From: Actinoplanes derwentensis
Lineage (GTDB): Bacteria > Actinomycetota > Actinomycetes > Mycobacteriales > Micromonosporaceae
DNA length: 64,000 nucleotides
Reading direction: 5' to 3'
Assembly: GCF_900104725.1 (NCBI RefSeq)
Contig: NZ_LT629758.1
Coordinates: 6,813,001-6,877,000 of the forward strand
Under the pieces are notes generated by a model that was not told the DNA's origin, made no database searches, and saw nothing but the letters and a program-made list of their open reading frames with translations. Shown one piece after another: positions 46,864-61,015 of the stretch. The number at the start of each line of letters is the position of its first letter. The stretch's first letter is position 1. Position numbers and translations under genes: made by a program.

Positions 46864-48657
46864 ATGGCATTTCGGAGCTGGCTGAAGCTACTGGCCGCCA
46901 CCGTCACGGCCGCCGCGGTGATCGGGGCGGGTCAGCTGGGCATCGCATACGGGCTCGGCATGGTGCGGCTCGACCAGACTTTGGAAATCACTCAGCGTGA
47001 TCAGTGGACAGCGCAACTCGCCTGGATCGCCTGGATCACGATGACGGCGGCGGCCCTCGGAGCCGTGGTCGCCACCGCGCTCCGGCCGCGGTGGTCACCC
47101 CGGCCGGTCTCCTCCGGCGGCGCGCTCGCGATGGGCCTGGCCGCCGGGATCGGCGCCCTCGCCGTCCTGCCGCTGACCATGCAGCCGGCCCGGGACGCCC
47201 ACGTCACCGGCGTGCACCCGGTCCTGATCATCGGCATCTGCGCCGGCCTCGGCGCCGCGATCGGCATCTTCGCCGGGTACGCCGCCGCCGCTCGGGCGGT
47301 GGCCCGCTGGAGCCTCGCCACCCTGAGCGTCATCGTCTGGGCCGTCGCGCTGGTCTCCATCGCCCCGTCACTGAAGCCCGGCGGCACCCCCGCCGACGTG
47401 CGACTCGGCGTCCTGTCGGGGAACCTCATCCCGGCCGCCGTCGCCGAGCACACCCCGTTCGCGACCATGCCGGCGATCGCCCTGCTCACCGGGCTGATCA
47501 TCGGCTGGATCGCCCGCAGCCGGCGGATGTCGACGCTGACGGTCGCCCTCAGCGGACTGGCCGGCCCGGCCATGCTGACCCTGTCCTACCTGATCGCCGG
47601 CCCCGGCTCGGCATCCGGTTTCGCACTGAACCCGTACTGGGCGGCGATGACCGCGAGCGGCGCCGGCGTCCTCGGCTCGGTCCTGGCCGCGATCGTCCGC
47701 AGCGCCCCCAAGACCGCGGCCGACACCCCTGGAACCGGGACCGGGACCGACGCTCCCGGAACAGCATCCGGCACCCCTGGGGCAGCATCCGGCACCCTTG
47801 AGACCGGCAACCAGCCGGACACCCGGCCGGACACCCCTTCGGGCGCGAGCCCCGAGCCCGAGCCGCCCGCCGGCCCGAAGCCCGAATCGGTCTCCGGCCG
47901 CGCCAGCCTCCCCCGCCGCGACGTGCCGAACGAGTCCGCGATCGCCCAGGCCGCAGCCGCCGCGGCACTGCGCCCCGAGGACCAGTTGCGCCCCTCGGAC
48001 ACCGGCATCTTCACCATGGGCGACCGCCCGCATCCGCTGCAGGACCTGGCCGCCACCCCGCCGGCCGCCCCGGTACCGTTCCCCACCGGCAACCCGTTCC
48101 ACCAGGGCACGCCCGCCCCACAGAACGCACCCGGTCACCAGAACACCCCCGGCCCGCAGGCCACCGCAGCCCCGCACCGGACCCCGACCGGCGCCCACGC
48201 CCGAGTCCAGCCCTCGGCCAACGCCCACCCCCACTCCCCCACCGGCGCCCACGCTCAGGCCCATGCCGGCGGCCACGCCCAAGTCCCGACCGGTGCTCAC
48301 GCCCAAGTCCCGGCGCCAGGGCACGGTTCGGCCCAGTTCGCCGCCCCGGCCTCGATCCCGGCCCAGGTCGCCGGCCTGGCCCCGGCTCAGGTCTCGGGCC
48401 CGGACGCCGAGCCCCGCTTCTCCGGGCAGCAGCCGGCGCAGAGTTCCGGTGGCGGCCAGCGGCGCGGCTGGCGCACCCGCCGCAACGCTCCCGAGCCGGA
48501 AGCGCAACCCGGCTCGTTCAACGGTTTCGCGTCCGGCCCCGAGGCCGCCCCGCAGCAGACCGGCCCACAAGCGACGGCTCCGCAGTCCGCCCAGCGCGGC
48601 CGCCCGGGTGGCCGCGAGGACGACTACGTCGGCTGGGTCAACGACCTAGGCCGCTAG
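46864..48657 (+). CDS. Polytopic membrane protein with His/Ala repeat tail
   Basis: A 597-aa protein I do not recognise. About six to seven hydrophobic segments in the first ~285 residues are followed by a long Pro/Thr/Ala-rich disordered tail. Within the tail lies a GAHA-type repeat block (about 440-490; PTGAHARVQ, PTGAHAQAHAGGHAQV, PTGAHAQV) rich in His. The chain ends DDYVGWVNDLGR, a compact acidic-aromatic motif that may be a docking signal (inference). ATG 46864 is used; a GTG three codons earlier is also in frame. Confidence 0.75.
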   Translation: MAFRSWLKLLAATVTAAAVIGAGQLGIAYGLGMVRLDQTLEITQRDQWTAQLAWIAWITMTAAALGAVVATALRPRWSPRPVSSGGALAMGLAAGIGALAVLPLTMQPARDAHVTGVHPVLIIGICAGLGAAIGIFAGYAAAARAVARWSLATLSVIVWAVALVSIAPSLKPGGTPADVRLGVLSGNLIPAAVAEHTPFATMPAIALLTGLIIGWIARSRRMSTLTVALSGLAGPAMLTLSYLIAGPGSASGFALNPYWAAMTASGAGVLGSVLAAIVRSAPKTAADTPGTGTGTDAPGTASGTPGAASGTLETGNQPDTRPDTPSGASPEPEPPAGPKPESVSGRASLPRRDVPNESAIAQAAAAAALRPEDQLRPSDTGIFTMGDRPHPLQDLAATPPAAPVPFPTGNPFHQGTPAPQNAPGHQNTPGPQATAAPHRTPTGAHARVQPSANAHPHSPTGAHAQAHAGGHAQVPTGAHAQVPAPGHGSAQFAAPASIPAQVAGLAPAQVSGPDAEPRFSGQQPAQSSGGGQRRGWRTRRNAPEPEAQPGSFNGFASGPEAAPQQTGPQATAPQSAQRGRPGGREDDYVGWVNDLGR

Positions 48658-48677
48658 AGACGTTTCACGGTCCGGGT

Positions 48678-48724
48678 CTGCGTGGTGACTTAGGGCGCGA
48701 TTCGAACCCCAAGTAACCACGCAG
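48678..48724 (+). repeat. Nested-palindrome interspersed repeat, copy C
   Basis: Arms 48678-48691 (CTGCGTGGTGACTT) and 48711-48724 pair with a single mismatch around a 19-nt centre that contains GATTCGAAC. The left arm and spacing match copy A at the window start. It sits 20 nt past a stop codon, in an otherwise gene-free 290-nt stretch. Confidence 0.6.
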
Positions 48725-48759
48725 AAAGGCACTCGCGCTCCGTCGCACAACCAAGGCCC

Positions 48760-48780
48760 GGCGTGGTGACTTGAGTACCA
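48760..48780 (+). repeat. Interspersed repeat, half copy D
   Basis: GGCGTGGTGACTTGAGTACC repeats the left arm of copies A and C without a matching right arm, 36 nt after copy C. It mirrors the full-plus-half arrangement of copies A and B. Confidence 0.5.
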
Positions 48781-48947
48781 GGTAGATGCGGCAGCCGTGT
48801 CCGAATCCTCACGGTCGGCGAACCGGCCGGGTAACGCATCGGCTAACACCGATGGAATGATGCGATCGGGAGGTACCGCCGACCGCGTCAAGCAATGACG
48901 ATTGTCGATGTAAGGGTTTCTGCCCCCTAGACATCGGGAGTCCGATC

Positions 48948-49367
48948 ATGATCAGCCGCATCGGCCGGTTCCTCGCTGGCCTGGCCCTGGTAGTGGGCCT
49001 CTCCGGAACAGCCCTCGTCGCCCCCGCGATCGTCGCACCCACCACGACCGACGCGGCTCAGGCGGCGGTCTACTCCACCTGCACGATCAGTCGATGTTCG
49101 GCGGCCAGAACCGCCTTCACCGGCTGGCAGTCCCTCGGCTGGCCCACGTCAGCCGGCTGGTACTCGTGGCCGTACGGCAACTACAACTACACCGGCGGCA
49201 CCTTCTACAACCGTGAGGGCCAGCTCCCGTCGGCCACCTACTCCGAGTACGACGTGTACTCCCGCGCCCGCGGTGCCGCCCGGGACGCCTACCGCATCGT
49301 GGTCAACCGCAGCACCCGGGTCGCCTACTTCACCCCGGACCACTACGTGACGTTCTACCGGCTCTGA
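48948..49367 (+). CDS. Secreted guanyl-specific ribonuclease (barnase/RNase Sa family)
   Basis: A 139-aa precursor. A signal peptide (about 1-40, likely cut after AQA) precedes a short mature domain. FYNREGQLPSATYSEYDV and TPDHYVTFYRL match the RNase Sa/barnase core. The catalytic set is likely Glu100, Arg112, Arg116 and His132. Such enzymes cut RNA after G and are exported. Streptomyces and Bacillus producers often keep a barstar inhibitor; none is adjacent. GGGAG precedes the ATG. Monocistronic, with a terminator hairpin downstream. Confidence 0.85.
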   Translation: MISRIGRFLAGLALVVGLSGTALVAPAIVAPTTTDAAQAAVYSTCTISRCSAARTAFTGWQSLGWPTSAGWYSWPYGNYNYTGGTFYNREGQLPSATYSEYDVYSRARGAARDAYRIVVNRSTRVAYFTPDHYVTFYRL

Positions 49368-49388
49368 AACCGCGTGCTCTGAAACCGA

Positions 49389-49418
49389 TGTGGCGACCGC
49401 CCCCGGACGGTCGCCACA
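49389..49418. terminator. Perfect 11-bp hairpin, RNase / thiC junction
   Basis: Arms 49389-49399 (TGTGGCGACCG) and 49408-49418 with an 8-nt loop, between the convergent stops of the RNase and thiC genes. No T-run; probably bidirectional. Confidence 0.75.
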
Positions 49419-49423
49419 CCGAA

Positions 49424-54561
<5,138 letters not shown>

Positions 54562-54565
<4 letters not shown>

Positions 54566-55146
54566 CGCAGGGCCGCCAGGAAGTCTGCGACTGCTCCCTT
54601 CGGGTCCGCCACGAAGGCGGAGACCGCCGCGATGCCGTGCACCGCGAGCTGCGGCACCCGTTCCGCGGTGATGCCGCCGATGGCGAGGACCGGAGTGCCC
54701 GGCACCGCCTCGGCGACGGCCGCGATCGCGGCCGCTCCGAGTGGTGGTGGCAGTCCGTCCTTGGTGGACGTGGGGAACGCCGGCCCGACGCCGAGATAGG
54801 TGGCCCCGGCCGCCACCGCCGCCCGCGCCGACGAGGCGGACCGGCAGGTGGCACCGATGATCGCGGACCGCCTGAGGACCCGCCGGACGGCGTCGACCGG
54901 CAGGTCGTCCGCACCGACGTGCACCCCGTCCGCACCGGCGGCCAGTGCCACTCCGACCCGGTCGTTGACCAGCACCGTGGTACCGGCCGAACGGCAGATC
55001 GCGACCGCTTCGACGGCCACCGCGTAGGCGGCGGCGTCGCTGGTCTTGACCCGGATCTGAACGGCCACTTCATCGAGCCCGGCCACACCACGGACGACGT
55101 CGATCGAGTCCGTTATGACATGGATACGGGGAAACGATGTGCCCAT
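54562..55146 (-). CDS. thiE: Thiamine phosphate synthase
   Basis: Joins HMP-PP and thiazole phosphate. 194 aa. QIRVKT, VLVNDRVGVALAAGADGVHVGADDLP, TYLGVGPAFPTSTKDG and VLAIGGITAERV give the complete active site, including the Asn-Asp pair missing in the second copy. First gene of the operon. Its Shine-Dalgarno GGGAGGAG is the 3' edge of the TPP riboswitch. Confidence 0.93.
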
Positions 55147-55153
55147 GAAGCAC

Positions 55154-55242
55154 TCCTCCCTGCGCCGGCATTACCCGGATCAGGTTCGACGGTCGGGGGC
55201 CGCGTCAGCCCCCCTCTCAGCCCGGTGCCCGGACTCCCGTGG
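55154..55242 (-). promoter_or_regulatory. TPP riboswitch (THI element)
   Basis: On the minus strand: closing stem GGGAG...CTCCC type ends, the conserved CTGAGAGG, then GACCGTCGAACCTGATCCGG and GTAATGCCGG. The 3' strand of P1 merges with the ribosome binding site of thiE, so TPP binding should block translation start (inference). Controls the seven-gene thiamine operon. Confidence 0.95.
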
Positions 55243-55285
55243 GGTAGTAAGTAACCGGACCATAACCGGTCCGTGACGAAAAAAG

Positions 55286-56932
55286 CTAGCGCACGTCCCA
55301 GACCGGCTCGGGCACCTCGACGACCTCGCCATCGCTCCTGAACAGCACGAAACGATCGAAGGACCGGGTGAACCAGCGGTCGTGCGTGACCGCGATCACC
55401 GTGCCTTCGAAGGCTTTCAGCCCCTCTTCCAGCGCTTCCGCCGAAGCCAGGTCCAGGTTGTCCGTCGGCTCGTCGAGCAGCAGAACGGTCGCACCGGACA
55501 ACTCCAGCAGCAGCACCAGGAACCGGGCCTGCTGTCCACCCGAGAGGGTGCCGAACCGCTGGTCACCCTGGGCCGCCAGTTCGTACCGGTTGAGGGACTT
55601 CATCGCCCCGGCCCGGTCCTGTCCGGACCGATGGTCGTCACCGCGCCAGAGGATCTCGACGAGGGTCTTCTCCATCAACTCCGGCCGGTCGTGTGTCTGC
55701 GAGAAGTGCCCGGGCCGCACCCGGGCGCCGAGCCGGGCCCGGCCGCCGTGGGCGACGCGCGCGAGCGGTGCCCCGTCGACCGGTTTGTGTTCCAGGTCGG
55801 GGTCGGTACCACCGGCCGCGAGCAGCCGCAGGAAGTGGGATTTGCCGGTGCCGTTGGCGCCGAGAACGGCCACCCGGTCCCCGTACCAGATCTCCAGGTC
55901 GAACGGGAACGTCAGGTTCTCGATCTCGACCTGTTCGCAGATGACGGCACGTTTGGCGGTGCGGCCACCGCGCAGGTTCATCCGGACCGACTGGTCTTTC
56001 GGCGGCAGCGGCGGCGGGCCGGCCTCCTCGAACTTGCGGAGCCGGGTCTGCGCGGCCTGATAGCGGGAGGCGAGACCGTCGTTGTAGGCGGCCTTGTTCT
56101 TCAGGGTGAAGACGAGTTCCTTCAGCTTCTCGTGCTCCTCGTCCCAGCGGCGGCGCAGTTCCTCCATCCGCTCGTGCCGGTTGACCCGGGCCTCGTGCCA
56201 GGAGATGAAACCGCCGGGGTGGGTCCAGGCGCCGCCACCTTCGACGGTCACCACCCGGTCGGCGGTCTCGGCCAGCAGCTCCCGGTCGTGGGAGACGTAG
56301 AGCACCGATTTGCTCGACTCGCGCAGGCGCTGTTCGAGCCAGCGTTTGGCGGGGACGTCGAGGAAGTTGTCCGGCTCGTCGAGCAGCAGCACCTCGTCGG
56401 AGCCACGGAACAGCAGGTCGAGGGCGAACCGTTTCTGTTCACCGCCGGAGAGGGTGCGCACCACCCGGTGCCGGGCCTGCTCCCACGGCTTGCCGAGGAT
56501 GCCGACGGTCACGGTGTCGAAGAGGACCTCGGCGTCGTAGCCGCCGGCCTCACCCCAGTTCGCGAGCGCGTTGGCGTACGCCAATTGGGTCTTCTCGGTC
56601 TCGTCGAGTGCCGCGGTGGCTGTGGCCAATCTCTCGCCGGCCGCTCGCAGCGGTGGCGCGACCAGCGACAACGCGAGGTCCTCCAGGGTCCGGTCGTCGC
56701 CGATCATGCCGATGAACTGGCGCATCACCCCGAGTCCACCGGCTCTGGCGATCGTCCCGCTCTGGGTGGGTATATCACCCGCCACCATCCGCATGAGCGT
56801 GGTTTTGCCCGCTCCGTTGGGACCGACGAGCGCGACCTTGGCACCCTCGCCGACCCGGAACGACACGTCGGAGAACAGCTCCCGGCCGTCCGGGAGCACG
56901 AATCCGGCGCTGGCGACATCCACATAACCCAT
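55286..56932 (-). CDS. ABC-F family ATPase
   Basis: A 548-aa protein with two ATP-binding domains and no membrane segments. Domain 1: GPNGAGKTT, LSGGEQKRFAL, LLLDEPDNFLD. A charged linker (about 245-300; RMEELRRRWDEEHEKLKEL) follows. Domain 2: GANGTGKS, LSGGQQARF, LLLDEPTDNLD. ABC-F proteins act on ribosomes, some giving antibiotic resistance and others tuning translation. This one resembles the general actinobacterial group; no drug can be assigned. Confidence 0.93.
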   Translation of the reverse strand: MGYVDVASAGFVLPDGRELFSDVSFRVGEGAKVALVGPNGAGKTTLMRMVAGDIPTQSGTIARAGGLGVMRQFIGMIGDDRTLEDLALSLVAPPLRAAGERLATATAALDETEKTQLAYANALANWGEAGGYDAEVLFDTVTVGILGKPWEQARHRVVRTLSGGEQKRFALDLLFRGSDEVLLLDEPDNFLDVPAKRWLEQRLRESSKSVLYVSHDRELLAETADRVVTVEGGGAWTHPGGFISWHEARVNRHERMEELRRRWDEEHEKLKELVFTLKNKAAYNDGLASRYQAAQTRLRKFEEAGPPPLPPKDQSVRMNLRGGRTAKRAVICEQVEIENLTFPFDLEIWYGDRVAVLGANGTGKSHFLRLLAAGGTDPDLEHKPVDGAPLARVAHGGRARLGARVRPGHFSQTHDRPELMEKTLVEILWRGDDHRSGQDRAGAMKSLNRYELAAQGDQRFGTLSGGQQARFLVLLLELSGATVLLLDEPTDNLDLASAEALEEGLKAFEGTVIAVTHDRWFTRSFDRFVLFRSDGEVVEVPEPVWDVR

Positions 56933-56959
56933 GGCGGCATCCTCCCTGTAAGGAACTGC

Positions 56960-57577
56960 TCAGTCAGCCGATTTTCCGGTGACCCGGAGCACCCGGTAGC
57001 CCTTCTGGCTGGCCATCCGCTCGACCGTCCATCCCAGCCCGACGAGCCAGGTGTGCAGCGAGTCACCGCCGAGGTGCCGGTTGATCACCAGCCAGGCCAC
57101 GCCGCCGGGGGCGAGGCGGGGCAGCCAGCGTTCCAGCAGCACGTGCAGTTCGGCTTTGCCGACGTGGGTGGGCGGGTTGCTCCAGATCTCGGTGAAGGTC
57201 ACCTCGTCCGGGACGTCGTCGGGTGCCGTGACCAGCAGCCGGCCGGCCAGTTCGAGTCGTTCGGCGTTCTCGGCGGCCAGCTCCCGGGCACGCGAGTTGA
57301 CGTCGATCGCGTAGACGGTCGCCCGGGGCGCCTCAGTGGCCAGCACACAGGCGATCGGACCGTACCCACATCCGAGGTCCAGCAGGATGCCCTCGGTGTT
57401 CTGGTCGGGCAGTGCGCCCTTGCGCAGCAGCACAGCGGTGCCGGGGTCGAGGCGCCCGGCGGAGAAGACGCCGGAGGCGACGGCGAGCCGGTAATCCCGG
57501 CCGGCGGCATTGAACTCGATCTCGCCCTTGTGGAACGGCGCGTCGGGTTCGGCGGTGAAGTAGTGGTCGGCGCTCAC
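56960..57577 (-). CDS. Class I SAM-dependent methyltransferase (RsmC-like)
   Basis: 205 aa from GTG 57577 (SADHYFTAEP); an ATG 66 nt earlier adds a basic leader and is less likely. SAM motif LLDLGCGYGPIACVLA, AIDVNSRARELAAENA, and the catalytic NPPTH of N2-guanine RNA methylases. The family includes RsmC/RlmG, so rRNA guanine methylation is plausible, unproven. 28 nt before the ABC-F gene, same strand. Confidence 0.9.
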   Translation of the reverse strand: MSADHYFTAEPDAPFHKGEIEFNAAGRDYRLAVASGVFSAGRLDPGTAVLLRKGALPDQNTEGILLDLGCGYGPIACVLATEAPRATVYAIDVNSRARELAAENAERLELAGRLLVTAPDDVPDEVTFTEIWSNPPTHVGKAELHVLLERWLPRLAPGGVAWLVINRHLGGDSLHTWLVGLGWTVERMASQKGYRVLRVTGKSAD

Positions 57578-57672
57578 CCGTTGAGTTTCCCGCCGCCGGG
57601 TCACGGCCTGCGCGCCGGGGTGGCGGACAGGCTGTGCGTTCATAGATCAGCGTGCACGCCTAGCTTGAGCGG

Positions 57673-58419
57673 ATGCGGCACGCCACCCCGACGCGCTCCG
57701 CAGGCCGGCACCGCCGAACGACCCGGCGGCACCTCCGGAGCGAACCCCATCCGACCGCTCATCTGCTCGCCCGCGGCCTCGCCGCCCTGATCGTGCTCGG
57801 CATCTTCGTGATGGTGGGCATCCTCGTCGTCGCCGACGAACAGCGGCCGTCCCCCGGCCGTACCCTCGCCTCCGCGGAGATCGACGCCCGTATCGCGTCC
57901 CGGACGGTCGATCCCGCAGCGCTCAGCACCGCGGAGGTCTTCCCGGCCGGCTCCGCCGATTTCGCGACGACGGCGCGGGAGGTCACGGCCGACTGCGCGG
58001 TCGCGGCCACCGGCGCCTTGCGGACGACCCTGGCCCGGTACGGGTGTACGCAAGCCGTCCGGGCCGCCCTGACCGTCGGATACGCCGACTACCGGATCAC
58101 CGCCGGCATGCTGAACCTGCCCGACACAGCGAGTGCCACCGCGGTCAACGATCAGGTCCGCGCCCTGGTGGAGACCGGTGACGGCGGGTTCGCCGACATG
58201 TCCGGCGCCGCCACCGCCGCGGGCACTCCGGTGCTGTGGCGCACCCGCGGCCACTACGTCATGTACTGCGTGATCACCGGGCCGGCCGGCGCTCTGGTGC
58301 CGGCCGGCGACCCACGGGTCCAGCGGGTCACCACCGAACTGCTGGACACCCACCTGCACGATCGGGTGCTGGTCCGCCGGGCCGGGGCCGCGTCCCGTGG
58401 ATCACGCGACCGGGCTTGA
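57673..58419 (+). CDS. Single-pass membrane protein of unknown function
   Basis: A 248-aa protein I do not recognise. A basic N-terminus (1-30, many Arg/His), one transmembrane segment (about 33-55), then an extracellular domain with Cys pairs (DCAVAATGALRTTLARYGC, YVMYCV) that could form disulfides. Type II topology expected. The 3' end overlaps the converging truA by 18 nt. Codon use fits the neighbours. Confidence 0.78.
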   Translation: MRHATPTRSAGRHRRTTRRHLRSEPHPTAHLLARGLAALIVLGIFVMVGILVVADEQRPSPGRTLASAEIDARIASRTVDPAALSTAEVFPAGSADFATTAREVTADCAVAATGALRTTLARYGCTQAVRAALTVGYADYRITAGMLNLPDTASATAVNDQVRALVETGDGGFADMSGAATAAGTPVLWRTRGHYVMYCVITGPAGALVPAGDPRVQRVTTELLDTHLHDRVLVRRAGAASRGSRDRA

Positions 58420-59229
58420 CCGCAACCGGCGGGTGGCGACGGCTTGGGTCCGGTACTCGGCCACGTCCGGGTACCCGACCTCGACCAGGGTCAGTCCACG
58501 GGCCGGGGCCACCACCACGACGTTGGAGCGCTCGCGCTGGGTGAGCAGCTTGGCCGGCCACTCCGGGCCCCGCCGGCCGTCCCCGACCGCCAGCATCGCC
58601 CCGACCAGGCTGCGAACCATGGCCTGACAGAACGCGTCGGCCCGCACGGTCGCCACGCAGATCCCGTCCGGGTCCCGTCGCCAGTCCAGCCGGTTGATCG
58701 CCCGGATCGTGGTGGCGTGCTCCTTGCGCTTGCAGAACGCGGCGAAGTCGTGCTCGCCGACCAGCCCGGCCGCGGCCGCGTTGAGCCGGTCCAGATCGAG
58801 CGGCCGTGGCCAGCCGAGGGTGTCGTGCCGGCGCAGCGGCTCCGGTCCCCACTGGGTGTCCGAGACCCGGTACTCGTACCGCCGGAAGGTCGCCGAGAAC
58901 CGCGCGTCGAAAGTATCCGGAACCGGGGTGATCGCCCGGACCCGGGCGTCCGGCGGGACCAGGGCGGCGAGCCGCCGCAGCAACGTCGGGGACAGTTCGG
59001 TCCAGTGTTCGACCGGCAGGTCGACGTGACAGACCTGCCCGGTCGCGTGCACACCGGCATCGGTGCGGCCGGCCACCGTCATCCCGAGTCGCGTCTCCGC
59101 ACCGACGAGCCGGGCAAAGGCTTCGAGCAAGACCCCGGCGACGGTACGTCTACCGGGCTGGATCGCCCAGCCGTAGAAATCAGCGCCGTCGTACGACAGG
59201 TCCAGCCGCAGCCGGATCGTTTCGGTCAT
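58402..59229 (-). CDS. truA: tRNA pseudouridine(38-40) synthase
   Basis: 275 aa from ATG 59229. LRLDLSYDGADFYGWAIQPG, the catalytic Asp in AGRTDAGVHATGQV, RRYEYRV, and CQAMVRSLVGAMLAVG are diagnostic. Modifies U38-U40 of the tRNA anticodon arm. Follows rplQ after a hairpin, as in the conserved rpoA-rplQ-truA order. Confidence 0.95.
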   Translation of the reverse strand: MTETIRLRLDLSYDGADFYGWAIQPGRRTVAGVLLEAFARLVGAETRLGMTVAGRTDAGVHATGQVCHVDLPVEHWTELSPTLLRRLAALVPPDARVRAITPVPDTFDARFSATFRRYEYRVSDTQWGPEPLRRHDTLGWPRPLDLDRLNAAAAGLVGEHDFAAFCKRKEHATTIRAINRLDWRRDPDGICVATVRADAFCQAMVRSLVGAMLAVGDGRRGPEWPAKLLTQRERSNVVVVAPARGLTLVEVGYPDVAEYRTQAVATRRLRSSPVA

Positions 59230-59251
59230 CACTCCTCGTTCACGGAAAAGA

Positions 59252-59289
59252 CTGAGGCCCAGCACCCCCGAAAGGATGCCGGGCCTCAG
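59252..59289 (-). terminator. Hairpin between rplQ and truA
   Basis: Arms CTGAGGCCC (59252-59260) and its complement (59281-59289) form a 9-bp stem with a 20-nt loop just after rplQ. No T-run. It may end the alpha operon or only partly stop transcription into truA. Confidence 0.6.
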
Positions 59290-59313
59290 CCGATGAAACT
59301 ACGGCCGTGAGGA

Positions 59314-59880
59314 TCAGGCCTTGGCGGTGTCGTCGCCCTCGGCCTTGTCAGCCTCGGTCTCGGCACCCTTGTCGCCGGAAGCGCTCACCGGAGCCTCAGC
59401 GTCCTGGTCGTCACTCTTGCTCGAGGGGGTCTCGTCCTCCTCGGGCGCGAGCGCCTCGACCTTGGCCTGCTGCGCGGCGGCCTTGCGGGCCTCCTTCGAC
59501 GGGCCGGTGGTCACGGCGACCTCGAGCTCCTCGACCAGCTCGATGACGGCCATCGGAGCGTTGTCGCCCTTGCGGGGACCGGTCTTGGTGATCCGGGTGT
59601 AACCACCGGGGCGGTTGGTGTACCGCGGCGCGATCTGCTCGAACAGGGCGTACACGACGTCCTTGTCCTTCACAGTGCCCAGAACCCGGCGACGGGCGTG
59701 CAGGTCGCCACGCTTCGCCTTGGTGATGAGCTGCTCGGCCAGCGGGCGGAGCCGCTTGGCCTTGGTCTCGGTGGTCTTGATCTTCCCGTGCCGGAAGAGC
59801 TCGGTGGCCAGGTTGGCCAGGATGAGCTTCTCGTGTGCCGGGCTGCCGCCGAGGCGGGCACCCTTGGTGGGCGTGGGCAT
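59314..59880 (-). CDS. rplQ: 50S ribosomal protein L17, with acidic C-terminal extension
   Basis: 188 aa. The L17 core (1-120; [51 protein letters not shown]) is followed by about 60 residues rich in Ala, Glu, Asp and Lys. Acidic L17 tails occur in actinobacteria; their role is unknown. 36 nt after rpoA. Confidence 0.95.
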   Translation of the reverse strand: MPTPTKGARLGGSPAHEKLILANLATELFRHGKIKTTETKAKRLRPLAEQLITKAKRGDLHARRRVLGTVKDKDVVYALFEQIAPRYTNRPGGYTRITKTGPRKGDNAPMAVIELVEELEVAVTTGPSKEARKAAAQQAKVEALAPEEDETPSSKSDDQDAEAPVSASGDKGAETEADKAEGDDTAKA

Positions 59881-59916
59881 TTCAGATGCTCCTTGAAATG
59901 TGGCGCAGCCGAGCTC

Positions 59917-60939
59917 TTAGAGCTGCTCGGTCTCGCGGTAGTCGTCGGTGTCGTAGTCCACGTCGCCGAACGAGTCGACCACGTGCGCGGGGTCGAAGGA
60001 CGGCGCGCTGTCCTTCAGGCCCAGGCCCATACCGGCGAGCTTCATCTTGACCTCGTCGATCGACTTCTGGCCGAAGTTCCGGATGTCCAGAAGGTCAGCC
60101 TCCGTACGCCCTATCAATTCGCCCACCGAGTTGATGCCTTCACGCTTGAGGCAGTTGTACGACCGGACGGTGAGGTCCAGCTCCTCAATCGGAAGGGCAA
60201 GGTCGGCAGCGAGCTGCGCGTCCTGCGGCGACGGGCCGATGTCGATGCCCTCGGCGGTCTCGTCCAGCTCACGGCAGAGGCCGAAGAGCTCGACCAGGGT
60301 CGAGCCGGCCGAGGCCAGCGCTGTCCGGGGGGAGATCGACGCCTTCGACTCGACGTCGATGATCAGGCGGTCGAAGTCGGTGCGCTGCTCGACACGGGTG
60401 GCCTCGACGCGGTACGTGACCTTGAGAACCGGCGAGTAGATCGAGTCGACCGGGATCCGGCCGATCTCGGCGCCGGCGCTCTTGTTCTGCGCCGCGGTGA
60501 CGTAGCCACGACCGCGCTCGACGGTCAGCTCCATGTCCAGCCGACCCTTGCTGTTCAGGGTCGCCAGCTTCAGATCGGGGTTGTGCACGGAGACACCGGC
60601 CGGAGGCTGGATGTCACCGGCGGTCACGTCGCCCGGTCCCTGCTTGCGCAGGTACATGCTGACCGGCTCGTCGTGCTCGGAGCTGACGGTGAGCTCCTTG
60701 ACGTTCATGACCAGCTCGACCACATCCTCCTTGACACCGGGGATGGTGGTGAACTCGTGCAGAACGCCGTCGATCTTGATGCTGGTGACCGCCGCGCCCG
60801 GGATGGACGACAGCAGGGTACGCCGCAGAGAGTTACCGAGGGTGTAGCCGAAGCCCGGCTCCAGCGGTTCGATGGTGAACCGGGAGCGGGTCTCGCTGAG
60901 CGACTCCTCCGAGAGGGTCGGCCGCTGGCTGATGAGCAC
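59917..60939 (-). CDS. rpoA: RNA polymerase alpha subunit
   Basis: 340 aa, complete. N-terminal dimerisation domain: [44 protein letters not shown]-terminal DNA-binding domain (about 255-310): [40 protein letters not shown]. Part of the alpha operon; rpsD, usually just upstream, is missing here. Confidence 0.97.
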   Translation of the reverse strand: MLISQRPTLSEESLSETRSRFTIEPLEPGFGYTLGNSLRRTLLSSIPGAAVTSIKIDGVLHEFTTIPGVKEDVVELVMNVKELTVSSEHDEPVSMYLRKQGPGDVTAGDIQPPAGVSVHNPDLKLATLNSKGRLDMELTVERGRGYVTAAQNKSAGAEIGRIPVDSIYSPVLKVTYRVEATRVEQRTDFDRLIIDVESKASISPRTALASAGSTLVELFGLCRELDETAEGIDIGPSPQDAQLAADLALPIEELDLTVRSYNCLKREGINSVGELIGRTEADLLDIRNFGQKSIDEVKMKLAGMGLGLKDSAPSFDPAHVVDSFGDVDYDTDDYRETEQL

Positions 60940-60989
60940 GCTGTTCTTCTTTCTGTCCGGTCACCCGCTATTTGATGACCATCGGATTT

Positions 60990-61015
60990 GCCCGGCGTCC
61001 GTGAAGACGCCGGGC
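60990..61015 (-). terminator. Perfect 10-bp hairpin between rpsK and rpoA
   Basis: Arms 60990-60999 (GCCCGGCGTC) and 61006-61015 with a 6-nt loop, in the 98-nt gap where rpsD stands in many bacteria. No T-run. Could be a partial terminator, a processing site or an RNA-stability element. Confidence 0.6.

Noticed and set aside
48678..48724. tRNA T-arm-like sequence (GGTTCGAATC) in the repeat
   Set aside because: No acceptor, D or anticodon arm can be folded around it; the palindrome explains the similarity.
55382..57790. Long plus-strand frame of 802 codons
   Set aside because: Shadow of the ABC-F and methyltransferase genes; no recognisable motifs.
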